From the NCBI RefSeq assembly GCF_900104765.1, contig NZ_LT629737.1:1054001-1118000 (forward strand): 64,000 nucleotides of DNA, given 5' to 3'. The notes under the pieces were generated by a model. That model had not been told where the DNA came from. It saw nothing but the letters and a program-made list of their open reading frames with translations, and did not search any database. Source of the stretch: Gillisia sp. Hel1_33_143 (GTDB lineage: Bacteria > Bacteroidota > Bacteroidia > Flavobacteriales > Flavobacteriaceae). The position numbers were made by a program, and so were the translations under genes. This document shows positions 25,055 to 34,500 of the stretch, in pieces (position 1 is the stretch's first letter; each line of letters opens with the position of its first letter).

Positions 25055-26029
25055 TTACGAGATAAGTTTTACCGCATCTTTAGCAAAGTAGCTAGCTATC
25101 ATATTAGCGCCGGCTCTTTTAATCGCTGTAAGTTGCTCCATCATTACTTCGTCATGATTTAACCAACCTTTTTCTGAAGCTGCTTTTATCATAGAATATT
25201 CTCCGCTAACCTGATAAACGGCTACAGGTACATTTACAACGTTCTTAATGTCTCTTACAATGTCTAGATAACAAAGCCCTGGCTTTATCATTACAATATC
25301 GGCTCCTTCATCTATATCCATCAAGGTTTCCTTAATTGCTTCATCTCTATTGGCAGGATCCATCTGATACGTTTTCTTATCGCCAAAACCAGGAGCAGAA
25401 TCTAAAGCATCTCTAAATGGACCGTAGAATGCAGAGGCATATTTTGCGCTATAGCTCATAATACCTGTATCGTAGAAACCTTCATCTTCCAGAAGTGTTC
25501 TCATTTCAAAGATTCTTCCATCCATCATATCACTCGGGGCAATAATATCTGCACCTGCTTTTGCGTGAGATAAAGCCATTTCAGCAAGAATAGCGGTAGA
25601 GTCATCATTTAAGATCTTCCCTTCCGCAACAATACCATCGTGCCCAAAAGAAGAATATGGATCTAGCGCCACATCTGTCATCACCAACATTTCCGGTACG
25701 GCGTTTTTCACAGTTTTCACTGCTCTTTGCATCAGCCCTTCCGGGTTAATTGCTTCTGTGCCAGCATTATCTTTTAATTTATCATCAACTTTTACAAAAA
25801 GTAAAACAGATCTCAATCCTAATTTCCACAGTTCTTTCACTTCTTTCTCCAAAAGATCCAAACTATATCTATAATAATTAGGCATAGACGCAATTTCATC
25901 TTTTACATTTTTTCCTTCTACCACAAACATTGGAACAATAAAGTCGTTCGGAGAAACTATAGTTTCTCTTACCAAACTTCTAATAACTTCATTAGTTCTT
26001 AGTCTTCTGTTTCTTCTTAATGGATACAT
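25055..26029 (-). CDS. hemB: Delta-aminolevulinic acid dehydratase (porphobilinogen synthase)
   Basis: Condenses two 5-aminolevulinate molecules to porphobilinogen. The 324-aa TIM-barrel protein has both Schiff-base lysines, Lys196 (SYSAKYAS) and Lys249 (VMIKPG). The metal-binding loop reads TDVALDPYSSFGHDG, with Asp in place of the Cys residues of zinc enzymes, so this is the Mg-type enzyme. It is separated from the rest of the hem operon by two + strand ABC genes and has its own promoter (-7 box 26128-26135), a leader of about 90 nt with hairpins, and its own terminator. Confidence 0.97.
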   Translation of the reverse strand: MYPLRRNRRLRTNEVIRSLVRETIVSPNDFIVPMFVVEGKNVKDEIASMPNYYRYSLDLLEKEVKELWKLGLRSVLLFVKVDDKLKDNAGTEAINPEGLMQRAVKTVKNAVPEMLVMTDVALDPYSSFGHDGIVAEGKILNDDSTAILAEMALSHAKAGADIIAPSDMMDGRIFEMRTLLEDEGFYDTGIMSYSAKYASAFYGPFRDALDSAPGFGDKKTYQMDPANRDEAIKETLMDIDEGADIVMIKPGLCYLDIVRDIKNVVNVPVAVYQVSGEYSMIKAASEKGWLNHDEVMMEQLTAIKRAGANMIASYFAKDAVKLIS

Positions 26030-26051
26030 ATTAAAATCATTTTTTAATTCG

Positions 26052-26072
26052 AGAGATACGCTACGTATCTCT
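26052..26072. repeat. Perfect 9-bp palindrome in the hemB leader
   Basis: AGAGATACG (26052-26060), CTA, CGTATCTCT (26064-26072). It lies in the presumed hemB 5' leader, about 23-43 nt before the ATG. A second hairpin, ACATAA/TTATGT, lies at about 26080-26093. It may be a REP-like repeat or a regulatory hairpin. Confidence 0.5.
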
Positions 26073-26127
26073 GTATTGTTACATAATTTTATGTGATCAC
26101 GTGTTGGATTCTAAAATTATGCATTTG

Positions 26128-26135
26128 CAAATATA
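26128..26135 (-). promoter_or_regulatory. -7 promoter element of hemB
   Basis: On the minus strand this reads TATATTTG, a perfect TAnnTTTG, about 99 nt before the hemB ATG, leaving a leader of about 90 nt. Confidence 0.5.
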
Positions 26136-26264
26136 AGGCTTGCTCAAGAATATTTTGGCATTTAAGAAATAGGAATAAGCAAGAGCATTTTAAATAAAAA
26201 TGTAACGTTATGGCTTATTAGTTACTAATTGGTTTAAAGATCAACTTCATTTAAACCATTTACT

Positions 26265-27149
26265 ATGCTTTCTATCAAGAATTTAAATAAAACATATCCT
26301 AACGGAACCAAGGCTCTCAATAATGTTAATCTAGAAATAAATAAGGGGATGTTTGGTCTTCTAGGCCCAAATGGAGCCGGTAAATCTTCTTTAATGCGAA
26401 CCATTGCCACTTTGCAATTAAGCCATTCTGGAAGTATAGAATTTGATGGGTTAGATGTTTTTAGTGAGCCTGAAGAACTAAGAAAAGTTTTAGGCTATTT
26501 GCCGCAAGATTTTGGAGTGTATCCAAAAGTTTCTGCAGAGATGATGTTAAACCATATTGCGAAAATTAAAGGCATTCATAATAAGTCTGAAAGGACTGCT
26601 TATGTGGCAGATCTTCTAAACAAGGTGAATTTATACAAATTTAGAAAAAGGAATCTGGGAGACTTTTCTGGAGGAATGCGTCAACGTTTTGGAATTGCTC
26701 AAGCTTTAATTGGCAACCCTAAATTGATAATTGTAGATGAGCCTACAGCAGGTTTAGACCCTTTGGAGCGTAACCGTTTTCATAATCTTTTAAGTGAGCT
26801 AGGGGAAGAAGCTGTTGTTATTCTATCTACTCATATTGTAGATGATGTAATTAATCTATGTACCAACATGGCAGTTTTCAACGAAGGTTCTGTAGTAGTG
26901 CAGGGACATCCTTTAGAATTGACAAATTCATTGAATGGAAGAGTTTTTAGAAAGAGGATTGAGAAAGAGGAATTGGAAAGATATCAATCTGAATACTCCG
27001 TATTATCTGCTTATTTAAGAAGTGGGCAGTTAAACATAAATGTGTATTCAGAATCTCAACCTGGCGATGGTTTTGAACTAGTGAATAACACGCTAGAAGA
27101 TTTTTATTTCTATAGTATCAATCAACCTCAAACTGCTCAAACTGTATAA
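26265..27149 (+). CDS. ABC transporter ATP-binding protein
   Basis: A 294-aa ATPase with Walker A GPNGAGKSS, signature FSGGMRQR, Walker B LIIVDEPTAGLD and the switch His in LSTHIVDDV. It groups by look with ABC-2 exporter ATPases (CcmA/NatA style). The ATG of the downstream permease-peptidase gene is 2 nt after its stop, so the two proteins form one system. It stands on the opposite strand between hemB and hemF. Confidence 0.93.
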   Translation: MLSIKNLNKTYPNGTKALNNVNLEINKGMFGLLGPNGAGKSSLMRTIATLQLSHSGSIEFDGLDVFSEPEELRKVLGYLPQDFGVYPKVSAEMMLNHIAKIKGIHNKSERTAYVADLLNKVNLYKFRKRNLGDFSGGMRQRFGIAQALIGNPKLIIVDEPTAGLDPLERNRFHNLLSELGEEAVVILSTHIVDDVINLCTNMAVFNEGSVVVQGHPLELTNSLNGRVFRKRIEKEELERYQSEYSVLSAYLRSGQLNINVYSESQPGDGFELVNNTLEDFYFYSINQPQTAQTV

Positions 27150-27151
27150 TT

Positions 27152-30100
27152 ATGAAAGAGATCTATTTATTTGAGCTAAAATATAGAATGCGCAGACCCG
27201 CAACCTATATCTACCTATTTATAGCTTTTTTAATTCCGTTATTAATTGCGGTATTTGAAAAGTCTATCACAGCACAATACACCAACAGCCCAAATATCAT
27301 TATGGGAGTTATAGGTACAATGAGTGTTTTCTTGCTTTTCTTTTATGCTGCAATTATGGGAGTTGCAGTTTATAGAGATGAAGATCATAAAACAGCACAA
27401 ACCTATTTTACATTTCCTGTCTCCGAAAAGAATTATATTTTAGGTAGATTTTGGGGAAGTTTTACTATAGTTACTTTTATAAATATTGCAGTAGTAATTG
27501 GCGCAATGTGCGGTTTTGGATTGGGAGCTTTCTTAGAAAGACCAGATTATGGGACCTATACAGCATTTAATTTTGCTTCTTATTTCTATCCATTTTTTTA
27601 CTTTTTAACCTTCAATGCTTTTTTTATAGGAAGTTTATTTTTTGGATTAATGACCTTCTTTAAAAAGATGCCAATCTTATATCTTGGTGGAATTGCAATC
27701 TTTATATTGATCAATATTTCATCTCGACTTCTAACAAATTTAGATACAGAATGGCTGAGTATATATGTAGATCCTTTTGGTGCCAAAGCTCAAGGTTTTA
27801 TAGACAAATACTGGTCTGTACATGAACTTAATACTACACAACTTTCGCTAACAGGAAAATTCTTAATAAATAGATTGATTTGGCTAGGATTAGCAATAGG
27901 TATCTTCGTTTTTACGTTATTCCAATTTTCATACAAAGGTTTTTTAGCTTCAAAAAAGAAGAACAGTACCAACGAAAGTAAAGAAGAATATAAAGAGAGT
28001 CATACACTTCCAACATTTGTTCAAGGATTTACCAGCAAAGCAAGAAGAGAAAATTTATGGTCTTTAAGTAAGATAGAATTTCTTTCTATAGTTAGGGAAA
28101 CCGCTTTTATAATTTTATTGGTAATTGGAGTTCTAATCGCCGGTTTTACCGCCTATCAACCTAATCAATTATATGGTACACCATCATTGCCATTAACTCG
28201 ATTTATGGTGGCTCAGATCTCTGTAGGAATTTCATTACTCTCTATAATAATCTTGATTATCTATTCTGGAGAAGCTGTGCATAGAACAAGACAAAATAAG
28301 ACTTTTGAATTTTATGATGCCCTACCGGTAAGTAATAGCACCTTATATCTTTCAAAAATAATTTCGCTTATTGGAGTTTCAATTTTACTTACTCTAATAA
28401 GTATTTTAGTTGGAGTTATTTATCAAACCATTAATGGATATTTTAATTATGAACTTGGAATGTATTTCACCTATAATTTGGTGAATGTTTTACCTGGTTT
28501 TATAATGATAGTGTTATTGTCATTTTTCATTCATGTATTGGTCAATAATAAGTTTTTAGGTCATTTTATAGTGGTCATTCTTTATGTGGGATTACCAATT
28601 TTGCTGGCTTTGGCTTTTAAAACTTCCAATCCTTTATTAATTTTTGGTTCAACTCCTGGTGGATTTTTGAGTGATCTAAACGGTTTCGGACATTACTTGG
28701 TAGGAAGTTTTTGGCTGAATTCTTATTGGATCTTATTAACATGTATTCTAGCTGTTATAGGTAAACTCTTTTGGAACCGTGGATTTTTCTCTTCGGGTAA
28801 AGAACGCTTGTTTATGGCAAAACAAAGATTTACAGGTAGAACTGTTGCATATACAGTTTTCTTTGTACTTGCGTTTATCTCTGTAGGTGCTTATAGTTAC
28901 TATAATCTAAAAGTTTTAAATCAGCTAGAAGATGGTAATTATGGGGAGAAAATAAGTGCAGATGCAGAAATGAAATATGTGAAATATATAGGTAAACCTC
29001 ATATTCAGGTAACAGATCTTAAAGCCTTTATAGATATTTTCCCTGAAGATAGAAGTGTAGAAGCTAAGGGAGAATTTAAAGTGATTAATAATTTTGAAGT
29101 AGCTATAGATACGCTTTTAATGGAAGTAAGTTTTCCTATTGCAGATACCAAAATTACTAAGGTGCTCTATAATGATGTGGAACTTCAACCATTTTTAAAA
29201 GACAGTTTGTATCGTTTATTCATGTATAAATTGCCTGCATCGTTACAACCAAAAGAAACAGCATCGCTAGTAATTGAAACAAGCGCCATAACAAAAGGCT
29301 TCTCTGCAGATAGTGAAACAGCAATATTAGGTAATGGAACATTCTTTAGAAATGGAATTTTTCCATCGTTTCACTATGAGCGAAGATTGTTTGATAATGG
29401 GGTTCGTATAAAGAATGGGTTAAAAGCGCTAGATTATATAAACCCACCTAGAACAGATAGTGTTGCGCTGAAACAGAATCTATTTAATGAGGATGCAAAT
29501 TATATGACTTTTGAAGCTACAGTAAGTACTTCTAAGGGTCAAATTACTGTTGCTCCCGGTGTTCTTACTAAAACATGGGAAGAGAAAGACCGAAGTTATT
29601 TTAATTATAAGTTAGAAGGGAAAACAGATTATTTTTTCAGTTTTGTATCTGCAAATTATAAGATCGAAAAAGATATTTGGACCGCACCTATTGGCAAAAA
29701 AGTAAATATTGAGGTCTATCATTCTCCTAAACATACTAAGAATTTGAAATATTTTATAAAAGGGATCAAGACCTCTTTAGATTATAACTCTAAAAACTTC
29801 TTTGAATATCCTTATTCAGTTATTAGAATTATAGAATTTCCTGCATATACTACCCTTGCCCAGTCTTTTGCAACTACTATCCCTTATTCTGAAAACTTCG
29901 GTTTTGTTGCAGATTTCTCAAAAGCAGAAGATTATAATTATGCGTTTAGAGTCACTTCTCATGAAATGGCGCATCAATGGTGGGGGCATATTGTAACCCC
30001 GAGTAACACCTCTGGAGCCAATATTATTTCTGAAACCTTATCAGAATATGTTTCATTAATGACCATGAAAAAGGAATATGGAGAAAATGGGATCAAATCG

Positions 30101-30757
30101 TTCTTGCAAAGTTCATTAGACACCTATTTATCTGGTAGAAAAATGAGTTTTAAACCTGAGCGTACCTTAATTGATGTAGAAACCGGACAGTATATTTTTT
30201 ATGAAAAAGGCTCTATGGTCATGTATGATCTACAGGATGTAATTGGAGAAGATAAGATAAACGAAGGTTTACGTAGCTTTTTAGATGAATTTAAATATAA
30301 TGAAAAAGGCTATTATGCCACATCAGAAGATCTTTATAATGCATTATATAAAGTAGCGCCAGATTCTCTTAAATACAAAGTGAAAGATGGTTTTAAAGAG
30401 ATCGTGCTTTATGAAAACCGTGTGGTAGATGCTAATACTAAAAAGCTGAAATCAGGAAAGTGGGAAACTACTTTTACCGTGAACTCTAAAAAGATCTATT
30501 ATGATGATGCCGGAAGGGAGAGAGAAATAGATACTAAGAAGAACCTTGTAGATATTGGTTTGTTTGGGGAAGATGTAGTGAATGAGGAAGAAGTTACTAT
30601 TAAAGATCCTTACTATTTTGAGTTAAAATGGTTAAAACTAGGAGATAATAAATTCACAATTACTACCGATAAAAAGCCTTTAAAAGCAGGGATAGACCCT
30701 TACAATAAATTGATAGATAGAAACTCAGGAGATAATTTAAAATCTATTGAAGAATAG
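27152..30757 (+). CDS. ABC-2 permease fused to an M1-family aminopeptidase domain
   Basis: A 1201-aa fusion. Residues 1 to about 590 hold two blocks of six or so membrane helices each (about 15-270 and 310-590), an internal duplication of the ABC-2 permease fold. Residues about 620-1200 form an M1 metallopeptidase with the zinc motif HEMAHQWWGH (His937, Glu938, His941) and third ligand Glu961 in ISETLSEY. The gap between His941 and Glu961 is one residue longer than in classical M1 enzymes, as in other permease-linked members. The peptidase is probably extracytoplasmic. The exported or cleaved substrate is unknown. Confidence 0.9.
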   Translation: MKEIYLFELKYRMRRPATYIYLFIAFLIPLLIAVFEKSITAQYTNSPNIIMGVIGTMSVFLLFFYAAIMGVAVYRDEDHKTAQTYFTFPVSEKNYILGRFWGSFTIVTFINIAVVIGAMCGFGLGAFLERPDYGTYTAFNFASYFYPFFYFLTFNAFFIGSLFFGLMTFFKKMPILYLGGIAIFILINISSRLLTNLDTEWLSIYVDPFGAKAQGFIDKYWSVHELNTTQLSLTGKFLINRLIWLGLAIGIFVFTLFQFSYKGFLASKKKNSTNESKEEYKESHTLPTFVQGFTSKARRENLWSLSKIEFLSIVRETAFIILLVIGVLIAGFTAYQPNQLYGTPSLPLTRFMVAQISVGISLLSIIILIIYSGEAVHRTRQNKTFEFYDALPVSNSTLYLSKIISLIGVSILLTLISILVGVIYQTINGYFNYELGMYFTYNLVNVLPGFIMIVLLSFFIHVLVNNKFLGHFIVVILYVGLPILLALAFKTSNPLLIFGSTPGGFLSDLNGFGHYLVGSFWLNSYWILLTCILAVIGKLFWNRGFFSSGKERLFMAKQRFTGRTVAYTVFFVLAFISVGAYSYYNLKVLNQLEDGNYGEKISADAEMKYVKYIGKPHIQVTDLKAFIDIFPEDRSVEAKGEFKVINNFEVAIDTLLMEVSFPIADTKITKVLYNDVELQPFLKDSLYRLFMYKLPASLQPKETASLVIETSAITKGFSADSETAILGNGTFFRNGIFPSFHYERRLFDNGVRIKNGLKALDYINPPRTDSVALKQNLFNEDANYMTFEATVSTSKGQITVAPGVLTKTWEEKDRSYFNYKLEGKTDYFFSFVSANYKIEKDIWTAPIGKKVNIEVYHSPKHTKNLKYFIKGIKTSLDYNSKNFFEYPYSVIRIIEFPAYTTLAQSFATTIPYSENFGFVADFSKAEDYNYAFRVTSHEMAHQWWGHIVTPSNTSGANIISETLSEYVSLMTMKKEYGENGIKSFLQSSLDTYLSGRKMSFKPERTLIDVETGQYIFYEKGSMVMYDLQDVIGEDKINEGLRSFLDEFKYNEKGYYATSEDLYNALYKVAPDSLKYKVKDGFKEIVLYENRVVDANTKKLKSGKWETTFTVNSKKIYYDDAGREREIDTKKNLVDIGLFGEDVVNEEEVTIKDPYYFELKWLKLGDNKFTITTDKKPLKAGIDPYNKLIDRNSGDNLKSIEE

Positions 30758-30764
30758 GTAGAAA

Positions 30765-30802
30765 ACTTCACGGTCAGTTCGAGCGCTGTCGAGAAGTTTT
30801 TA
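30765..30802. repeat. Short intergenic palindromic repeat, TCGAGCG type (copy 2)
   Basis: AAAACTTC at about 30763-30770 pairs with GAAGTTTT at about 30793-30800, enclosing the core TTCGAGCGCTGTCGAG. Same core as copies at 5040 and 55477. Confidence 0.5.
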
Positions 30803-30834
30803 TATTAAAACTTGTATAAGATTCTGTAAACACT

Positions 30835-30880
30835 AAAGCCTTTCAATCTTACTTTTTAAGGTAGGAATGAAAGGCTTTTT
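30835..30880. terminator. Bidirectional terminator between the ABC-M1 gene and hemF
   Basis: An 11-bp perfect stem, AAAGCCTTTCA (30835-30845) with TGAAAGGCTTT (30868-30878), flanked by an extended T-run. It sits between convergent genes. Confidence 0.85.
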
Positions 30881-30898
30881 AATAAAATTATCTTCAGC

Positions 30899-31801
30899 TT
30901 ATATCCAATCTTTAGGATGTTCCAGTACATTCAGCAAGATCGCTTCTTCACTGCCCGGTTCTGGATGATGATCGTAAACCCATTGCACGTGTGGGGGTAA
31001 ACTCATTAAAATACTTTCAATTCTTCCGTTGGTCTTTAATCCGAACAAAGTGCCTTTATCATGCACCAGATTGAACTCCACATAACGCCCGCGTCTAATT
31101 TCCTGCCAATCTTTATTCTCTTTGGTATAAGGCAACTCTTTTCTATTTTCGACAATTGGTACGTAAGCATCTAAAAAGCTATCTCCAACTTCAGTCACAA
31201 AATTATACCAATCTTCAATATTCATTTCTTTGGAAGCTTTACAATAGTCAAAGAATAAACCTCCAATTCCTCTGGCTTCATCTCTATGAGAATTCCAGAA
31301 ATATTCATCACATTTCTGCTTGTATTCCGGATAGAATGTTGGGTTATGTCTATCGCAAGAGCGTTTACAAACTTCATGAAAATGTTTGGCGTCTTCTTCA
31401 AACAAATAATATGGCGTAAGATCTTGTCCGCCACCAAACCATTGATCTATCACATTTCCTTGTTTATCATACATTTCAAAATACCTCCAATTTGCATGCA
31501 CGGTAGGCACCATTGGGTTTTTTGGATGTATCACTAAGCTTAAACCACAAGCAAAAAAATCTACCTCTCCAACGTTGAAATATTTTTGCATTGCAGGAGC
31601 CAAAGGGCCATGAACTGCAGAAATATTGACTCCGCCTTTTTCAAAAACGGCTCCGTTTTCTATCACTCGAGTTCTTCCGCCACCGCCTTCTTCGCGTTCC
31701 CAAAGATCTTCCTGAAATTTGGCTTCTCCATCAATTTGTTCTAATCCGGCAACAATCTTGTCTTGAAGCCCTTCTATATATTGATAAAATTTATTTTTCA
31801 T
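30899..31801 (-). CDS. hemF: Oxygen-dependent coproporphyrinogen III oxidase
   Basis: Decarboxylates coproporphyrinogen III to protoporphyrinogen IX using oxygen. The 300-aa protein carries the HemF landmarks WEREEGGGGRTRVIE, the segment from VHANWRYFE to the WFGGGQDLTPYY signature, and the C-terminal LMSLPPHVQWVYDH. Presence of the aerobic form agrees with an aerobic lifestyle. It is the last gene of the leftward hem operon and overlaps the upstream GNAT gene by 11 nt. Confidence 0.97.
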   Translation of the reverse strand: MKNKFYQYIEGLQDKIVAGLEQIDGEAKFQEDLWEREEGGGGRTRVIENGAVFEKGGVNISAVHGPLAPAMQKYFNVGEVDFFACGLSLVIHPKNPMVPTVHANWRYFEMYDKQGNVIDQWFGGGQDLTPYYLFEEDAKHFHEVCKRSCDRHNPTFYPEYKQKCDEYFWNSHRDEARGIGGLFFDYCKASKEMNIEDWYNFVTEVGDSFLDAYVPIVENRKELPYTKENKDWQEIRRGRYVEFNLVHDKGTLFGLKTNGRIESILMSLPPHVQWVYDHHPEPGSEEAILLNVLEHPKDWI

Positions 31802-32342
31802 GCTTTTGATAATCAGATTTTAAAAGTCCGAAGTAGACTACATCTTCCAGTTGCCCCAGATAATTCTTAAATTCATTTCTTAAGACTCCTTCTTGCTGAA
31901 AATTATTTTTGATTGCAATTTGCTGGCTGCCCTGATTTTCTTTGGAAGTACAGATTACTACTTTTTCCATTTCCAACTCATTAAAAGCGAAAATGATCAT
32001 TTTTGAAACTAATTCTGAAACAATCCCCTGATCTTGAAAATCTTGATCTACAAAATAAGCAAATTCACATCTACCAATTTTTTGAGAGATATTCTTAATC
32101 TGAAAGTATCCAATTAAGGTTTCTGTTTTCTCTTCTTTTAAAACAAAATACTCCCCTTTTCCCTGTTTTTTAAGCTTTTTACTATCAGAGAAAAAACTTT
32201 TTGTTTTCCATAATGTTTCACAAGAAGAAACCGTTACGGGGAAGGTGGGATGTATATATTCTTTATTTTTAAGAATAAGCCGGAAAAATTCTGATGGTCT
32301 TGCCGAATGTAATTTTTCTATTTTCCAGCTTGTAATGCTCAT
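31791..32342 (-). CDS. GNAT-family N-acetyltransferase (RimJ/RimL-like)
   Basis: A 183-aa protein of the RimJ/RimL type: substrate-side segments at the N-terminus, then YFQIKNISQKIGRCEFAYFV, the acetyl-CoA loop region DFQDQGIVSELVSK (a weak form of Q/RxxGxG/A), and the C-terminal NNFQQEGVLRNE typical of the family. It is embedded in the hem operon with overlaps at both ends (11 nt with hemF, 1 nt with the upstream gene), implying coupled translation. Target unknown. Confidence 0.8.
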   Translation of the reverse strand: MSITSWKIEKLHSARPSEFFRLILKNKEYIHPTFPVTVSSCETLWKTKSFFSDSKKLKKQGKGEYFVLKEEKTETLIGYFQIKNISQKIGRCEFAYFVDQDFQDQGIVSELVSKMIIFAFNELEMEKVVICTSKENQGSQQIAIKNNFQQEGVLRNEFKNYLGQLEDVVYFGLLKSDYQKHEK

Positions 32343-32737
32343 TATATTAATGCTTTGGCGTTATCGATCTTTTGAATAAGTCCAAATGAGAAAGTTTTGC
32401 TTTCTTTTTGAGCGGTTTCATAAACTGCTGCAGTGTGAGTAGCAAGTAAAGATTCTTTTTCTTCACGTTCAAAAGGAATAGCTCTTAACATAAGATCTCC
32501 AAATTGCTCGTAATGTTGAAATTCAAAATCGGCAGCCTTTAATCTTTCCATTAAAGCTTCAGAATTCATAATTTCAATATCATCCAAAGTGAAATTTAAA
32601 ATTGCCTGCAGTTTTTCATTCAACTTATTTCGCTGTTCATTTTCCCAAAGATTAGGCACAAACTCAATATCCAACATCGCAATAAAGGCATCATCGATCT
32701 TCTTTTTTTCTTCGTCTCTAAGTCCTTTGCTTAACAT
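32342..32737 (-). CDS. Uncharacterised protein encoded within the hem operon
   Basis: A 131-aa, charged, predominantly helical soluble protein; no signal peptide, membrane segment or cofactor motif is seen and I do not recognise the family. It lies 9 nt after hemE and shares one base with the GNAT gene. Its location between hemE and hemF suggests a role in porphyrin synthesis or its control, but the sequence gives no direct support. Confidence 0.7.
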   Translation of the reverse strand: MLSKGLRDEEKKKIDDAFIAMLDIEFVPNLWENEQRNKLNEKLQAILNFTLDDIEIMNSEALMERLKAADFEFQHYEQFGDLMLRAIPFEREEKESLLATHTAAVYETAQKESKTFSFGLIQKIDNAKALI

Positions 32738-32746
32738 GTAGCTTAA

Positions 32747-33781
32747 TTATTTTGAAGGATACTCCTTTACCGCATCAACAAAAGCACGCGCATTTTCTAC
32801 AGGAATATCTGGTAAGATTCCGTGTCCAAGATTCACGATGTATCTGTCTTTCCCAAATTCATCAATCATTTGGTGCACCATTTTCTTGATCTGTGCTGGT
32901 GGCGAATATAATCTTGAAGGATCAAAATTACCTTGTAAAGTGATATTTCCACCGGTTAAATAACGAGCATTTCTTGCAGAACAGGTCCAATCTACACCTA
33001 AAGCTGAAGCTCCAGATTTAGACATTTCGTTATATGCGAACCAACATCCTTTTCCAAATGCAATAACAGGCGTTATATCTTTTAAAGCATCTATGATCTG
33101 CTGAATGTATTTCCATGAAAATTCTTGATAATCTGTTGGAGAAAGCATTCCTCCCCAAGAATCAAAGATCTGTACGGCATCTACGCCAGCTTCAACTTTA
33201 GCTTTTAAATACGCAATAGTAGTATCTGTTATTTTTTGAAGTAATGTATGAGCAGCAACAGGATTAGAAAAACAGAATTTTTTTGCTATGTCAAAATTCT
33301 TAGAACCTTGCCCTTGTACTGCGTAACATAAAATAGTCCATGGAGAACCGGCAAAACCAATTAACGGCACTTCATCATTAAGTGCTTGCTTGGTCATTTT
33401 TATAGCATCCATCACATATCCTAAAGTTTCATGTACATCTGGTACAATTACTTTTTCTACATCTGCACTCGTTCTTACAGGATTTGGTAACCATGGGCCT
33501 ACACCCGGTTTCATTTCCACTTCAATATTCATTGCTTGCGGTACCACCAAAATATCGCTAAAAAGTATGGCGGCATCTGTACCTATTTGGTGAATTGGCA
33601 TTACGGTGATCTCTGTTGCAAGTTCTGGAGTTCTGCATCTGGTAAAGAAATCGTACTTCGCTTTCAATTTCATGAAATCTGGCAAATATCTACCTGCCTG
33701 ACGCATCATCCAAACCGGAGGTCTTTCTACGGTTTCACCTTTTAATGCTTTTAGAAATAAGTCGTTTTTAATCTGTGTCAT
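32747..33781 (-). CDS. hemE: Uroporphyrinogen decarboxylase
   Basis: Removes four carboxyl groups from uroporphyrinogen III to give coproporphyrinogen III. The 344-aa protein shows the N-terminal signature [14 protein letters not shown] with its substrate-binding arginines, the Asp-rich FSDILVVP segment, [11 protein letters not shown], and the C-terminal [15 protein letters not shown]. Fifth position in the leftward hem operon by pathway-like order A-C-D-E. Confidence 0.98.
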   Translation of the reverse strand: MTQIKNDLFLKALKGETVERPPVWMMRQAGRYLPDFMKLKAKYDFFTRCRTPELATEITVMPIHQIGTDAAILFSDILVVPQAMNIEVEMKPGVGPWLPNPVRTSADVEKVIVPDVHETLGYVMDAIKMTKQALNDEVPLIGFAGSPWTILCYAVQGQGSKNFDIAKKFCFSNPVAAHTLLQKITDTTIAYLKAKVEAGVDAVQIFDSWGGMLSPTDYQEFSWKYIQQIIDALKDITPVIAFGKGCWFAYNEMSKSGASALGVDWTCSARNARYLTGGNITLQGNFDPSRLYSPPAQIKKMVHQMIDEFGKDRYIVNLGHGILPDIPVENARAFVDAVKEYPSK

Positions 33782-33831
33782 ATCTTAAGTGCGTTAATCC
33801 TTTCGCCCTGAGGTCTTACAAAGAATGACGT

Positions 33832-34494
33832 TTATTTATAATGTTTTACCACCTGAACAATTACATTTTCTATAGAAGGTGTAGTTGCAAGTACTATTGG
33901 TATATTCTTATTTTTTATTGCTGAAGCGGTTGTTTTGCCTATACAAAAGCAAGTTTCAACATTAAGTTCATTCAAATTTAAATAACTTTCTATGCCGCTT
34001 GGGCTAAAGAACATAATGCCATCAAAATCCTGATCGAAATTTTTCTTATTTAAACCTGTGGTATACACTTCAATTTCCTCTAGCGAAATATTTTTTTCCT
34101 TTAAAACTGATGGAAGTTCATCTCTTCTAGAAGTTCCACAAAAGAATTTGAAATTTCTGTCGGCGTATTTTCTCACGATGATCTCAGAAAGATCTTTACT
34201 ATAATCAGCAAATTCAAGAACTTCCCATTTCTGGCTTTCTAAGTATTCTTTGGTCTTTGTCCCAACACAAAAAATATGGAGATTTTCTGGAAGTACGGTT
34301 GATTTATAGTTGTCCAAAAAGGCTTTCACTCCATTTTTACTGGTAAAGATGAGATTATCTTCTGAATTAATCTTTGTTTCAAAATCGATAAAATCGATCT
34401 TTATCGCATCATATTCTACCAAACCAATACCCGAATTCAATAATAAGTTCTTTTGAGAAGAACTTAATTTTTTGGTAGATAGTACGCTAACCAT
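33832..34494 (-). CDS. hemD: Uroporphyrinogen-III synthase
   Basis: Cyclises hydroxymethylbilane with D-ring inversion. The 220-aa protein shows the weakly conserved two-domain HemD pattern: FTSKNGVKAFL in domain 1, FCVGTKTKEYL, and the C-terminal MFFSPSGIESYL followed by FCIGKTTASAIKN. Sequence conservation in HemD is low, so the position directly after hemC strengthens the call. Start set at ATG 34494, six bases after the hemC stop; the preceding TTG is not needed. Confidence 0.92.
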   Translation of the reverse strand: MVSVLSTKKLSSSQKNLLLNSGIGLVEYDAIKIDFIDFETKINSEDNLIFTSKNGVKAFLDNYKSTVLPENLHIFCVGTKTKEYLESQKWEVLEFADYSKDLSEIIVRKYADRNFKFFCGTSRRDELPSVLKEKNISLEEIEVYTTGLNKKNFDQDFDGIMFFSPSGIESYLNLNELNVETCFCIGKTTASAIKNKNIPIVLATTPSIENVIVQVVKHYK

Positions 34495-34500
34495 CAACTA

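Noticed and set aside
24947-25162. + strand open frame across the hemB terminator
   Set aside because: It runs through a strong terminator hairpin and the hemB 3' end, and its translation has no recognisable features.
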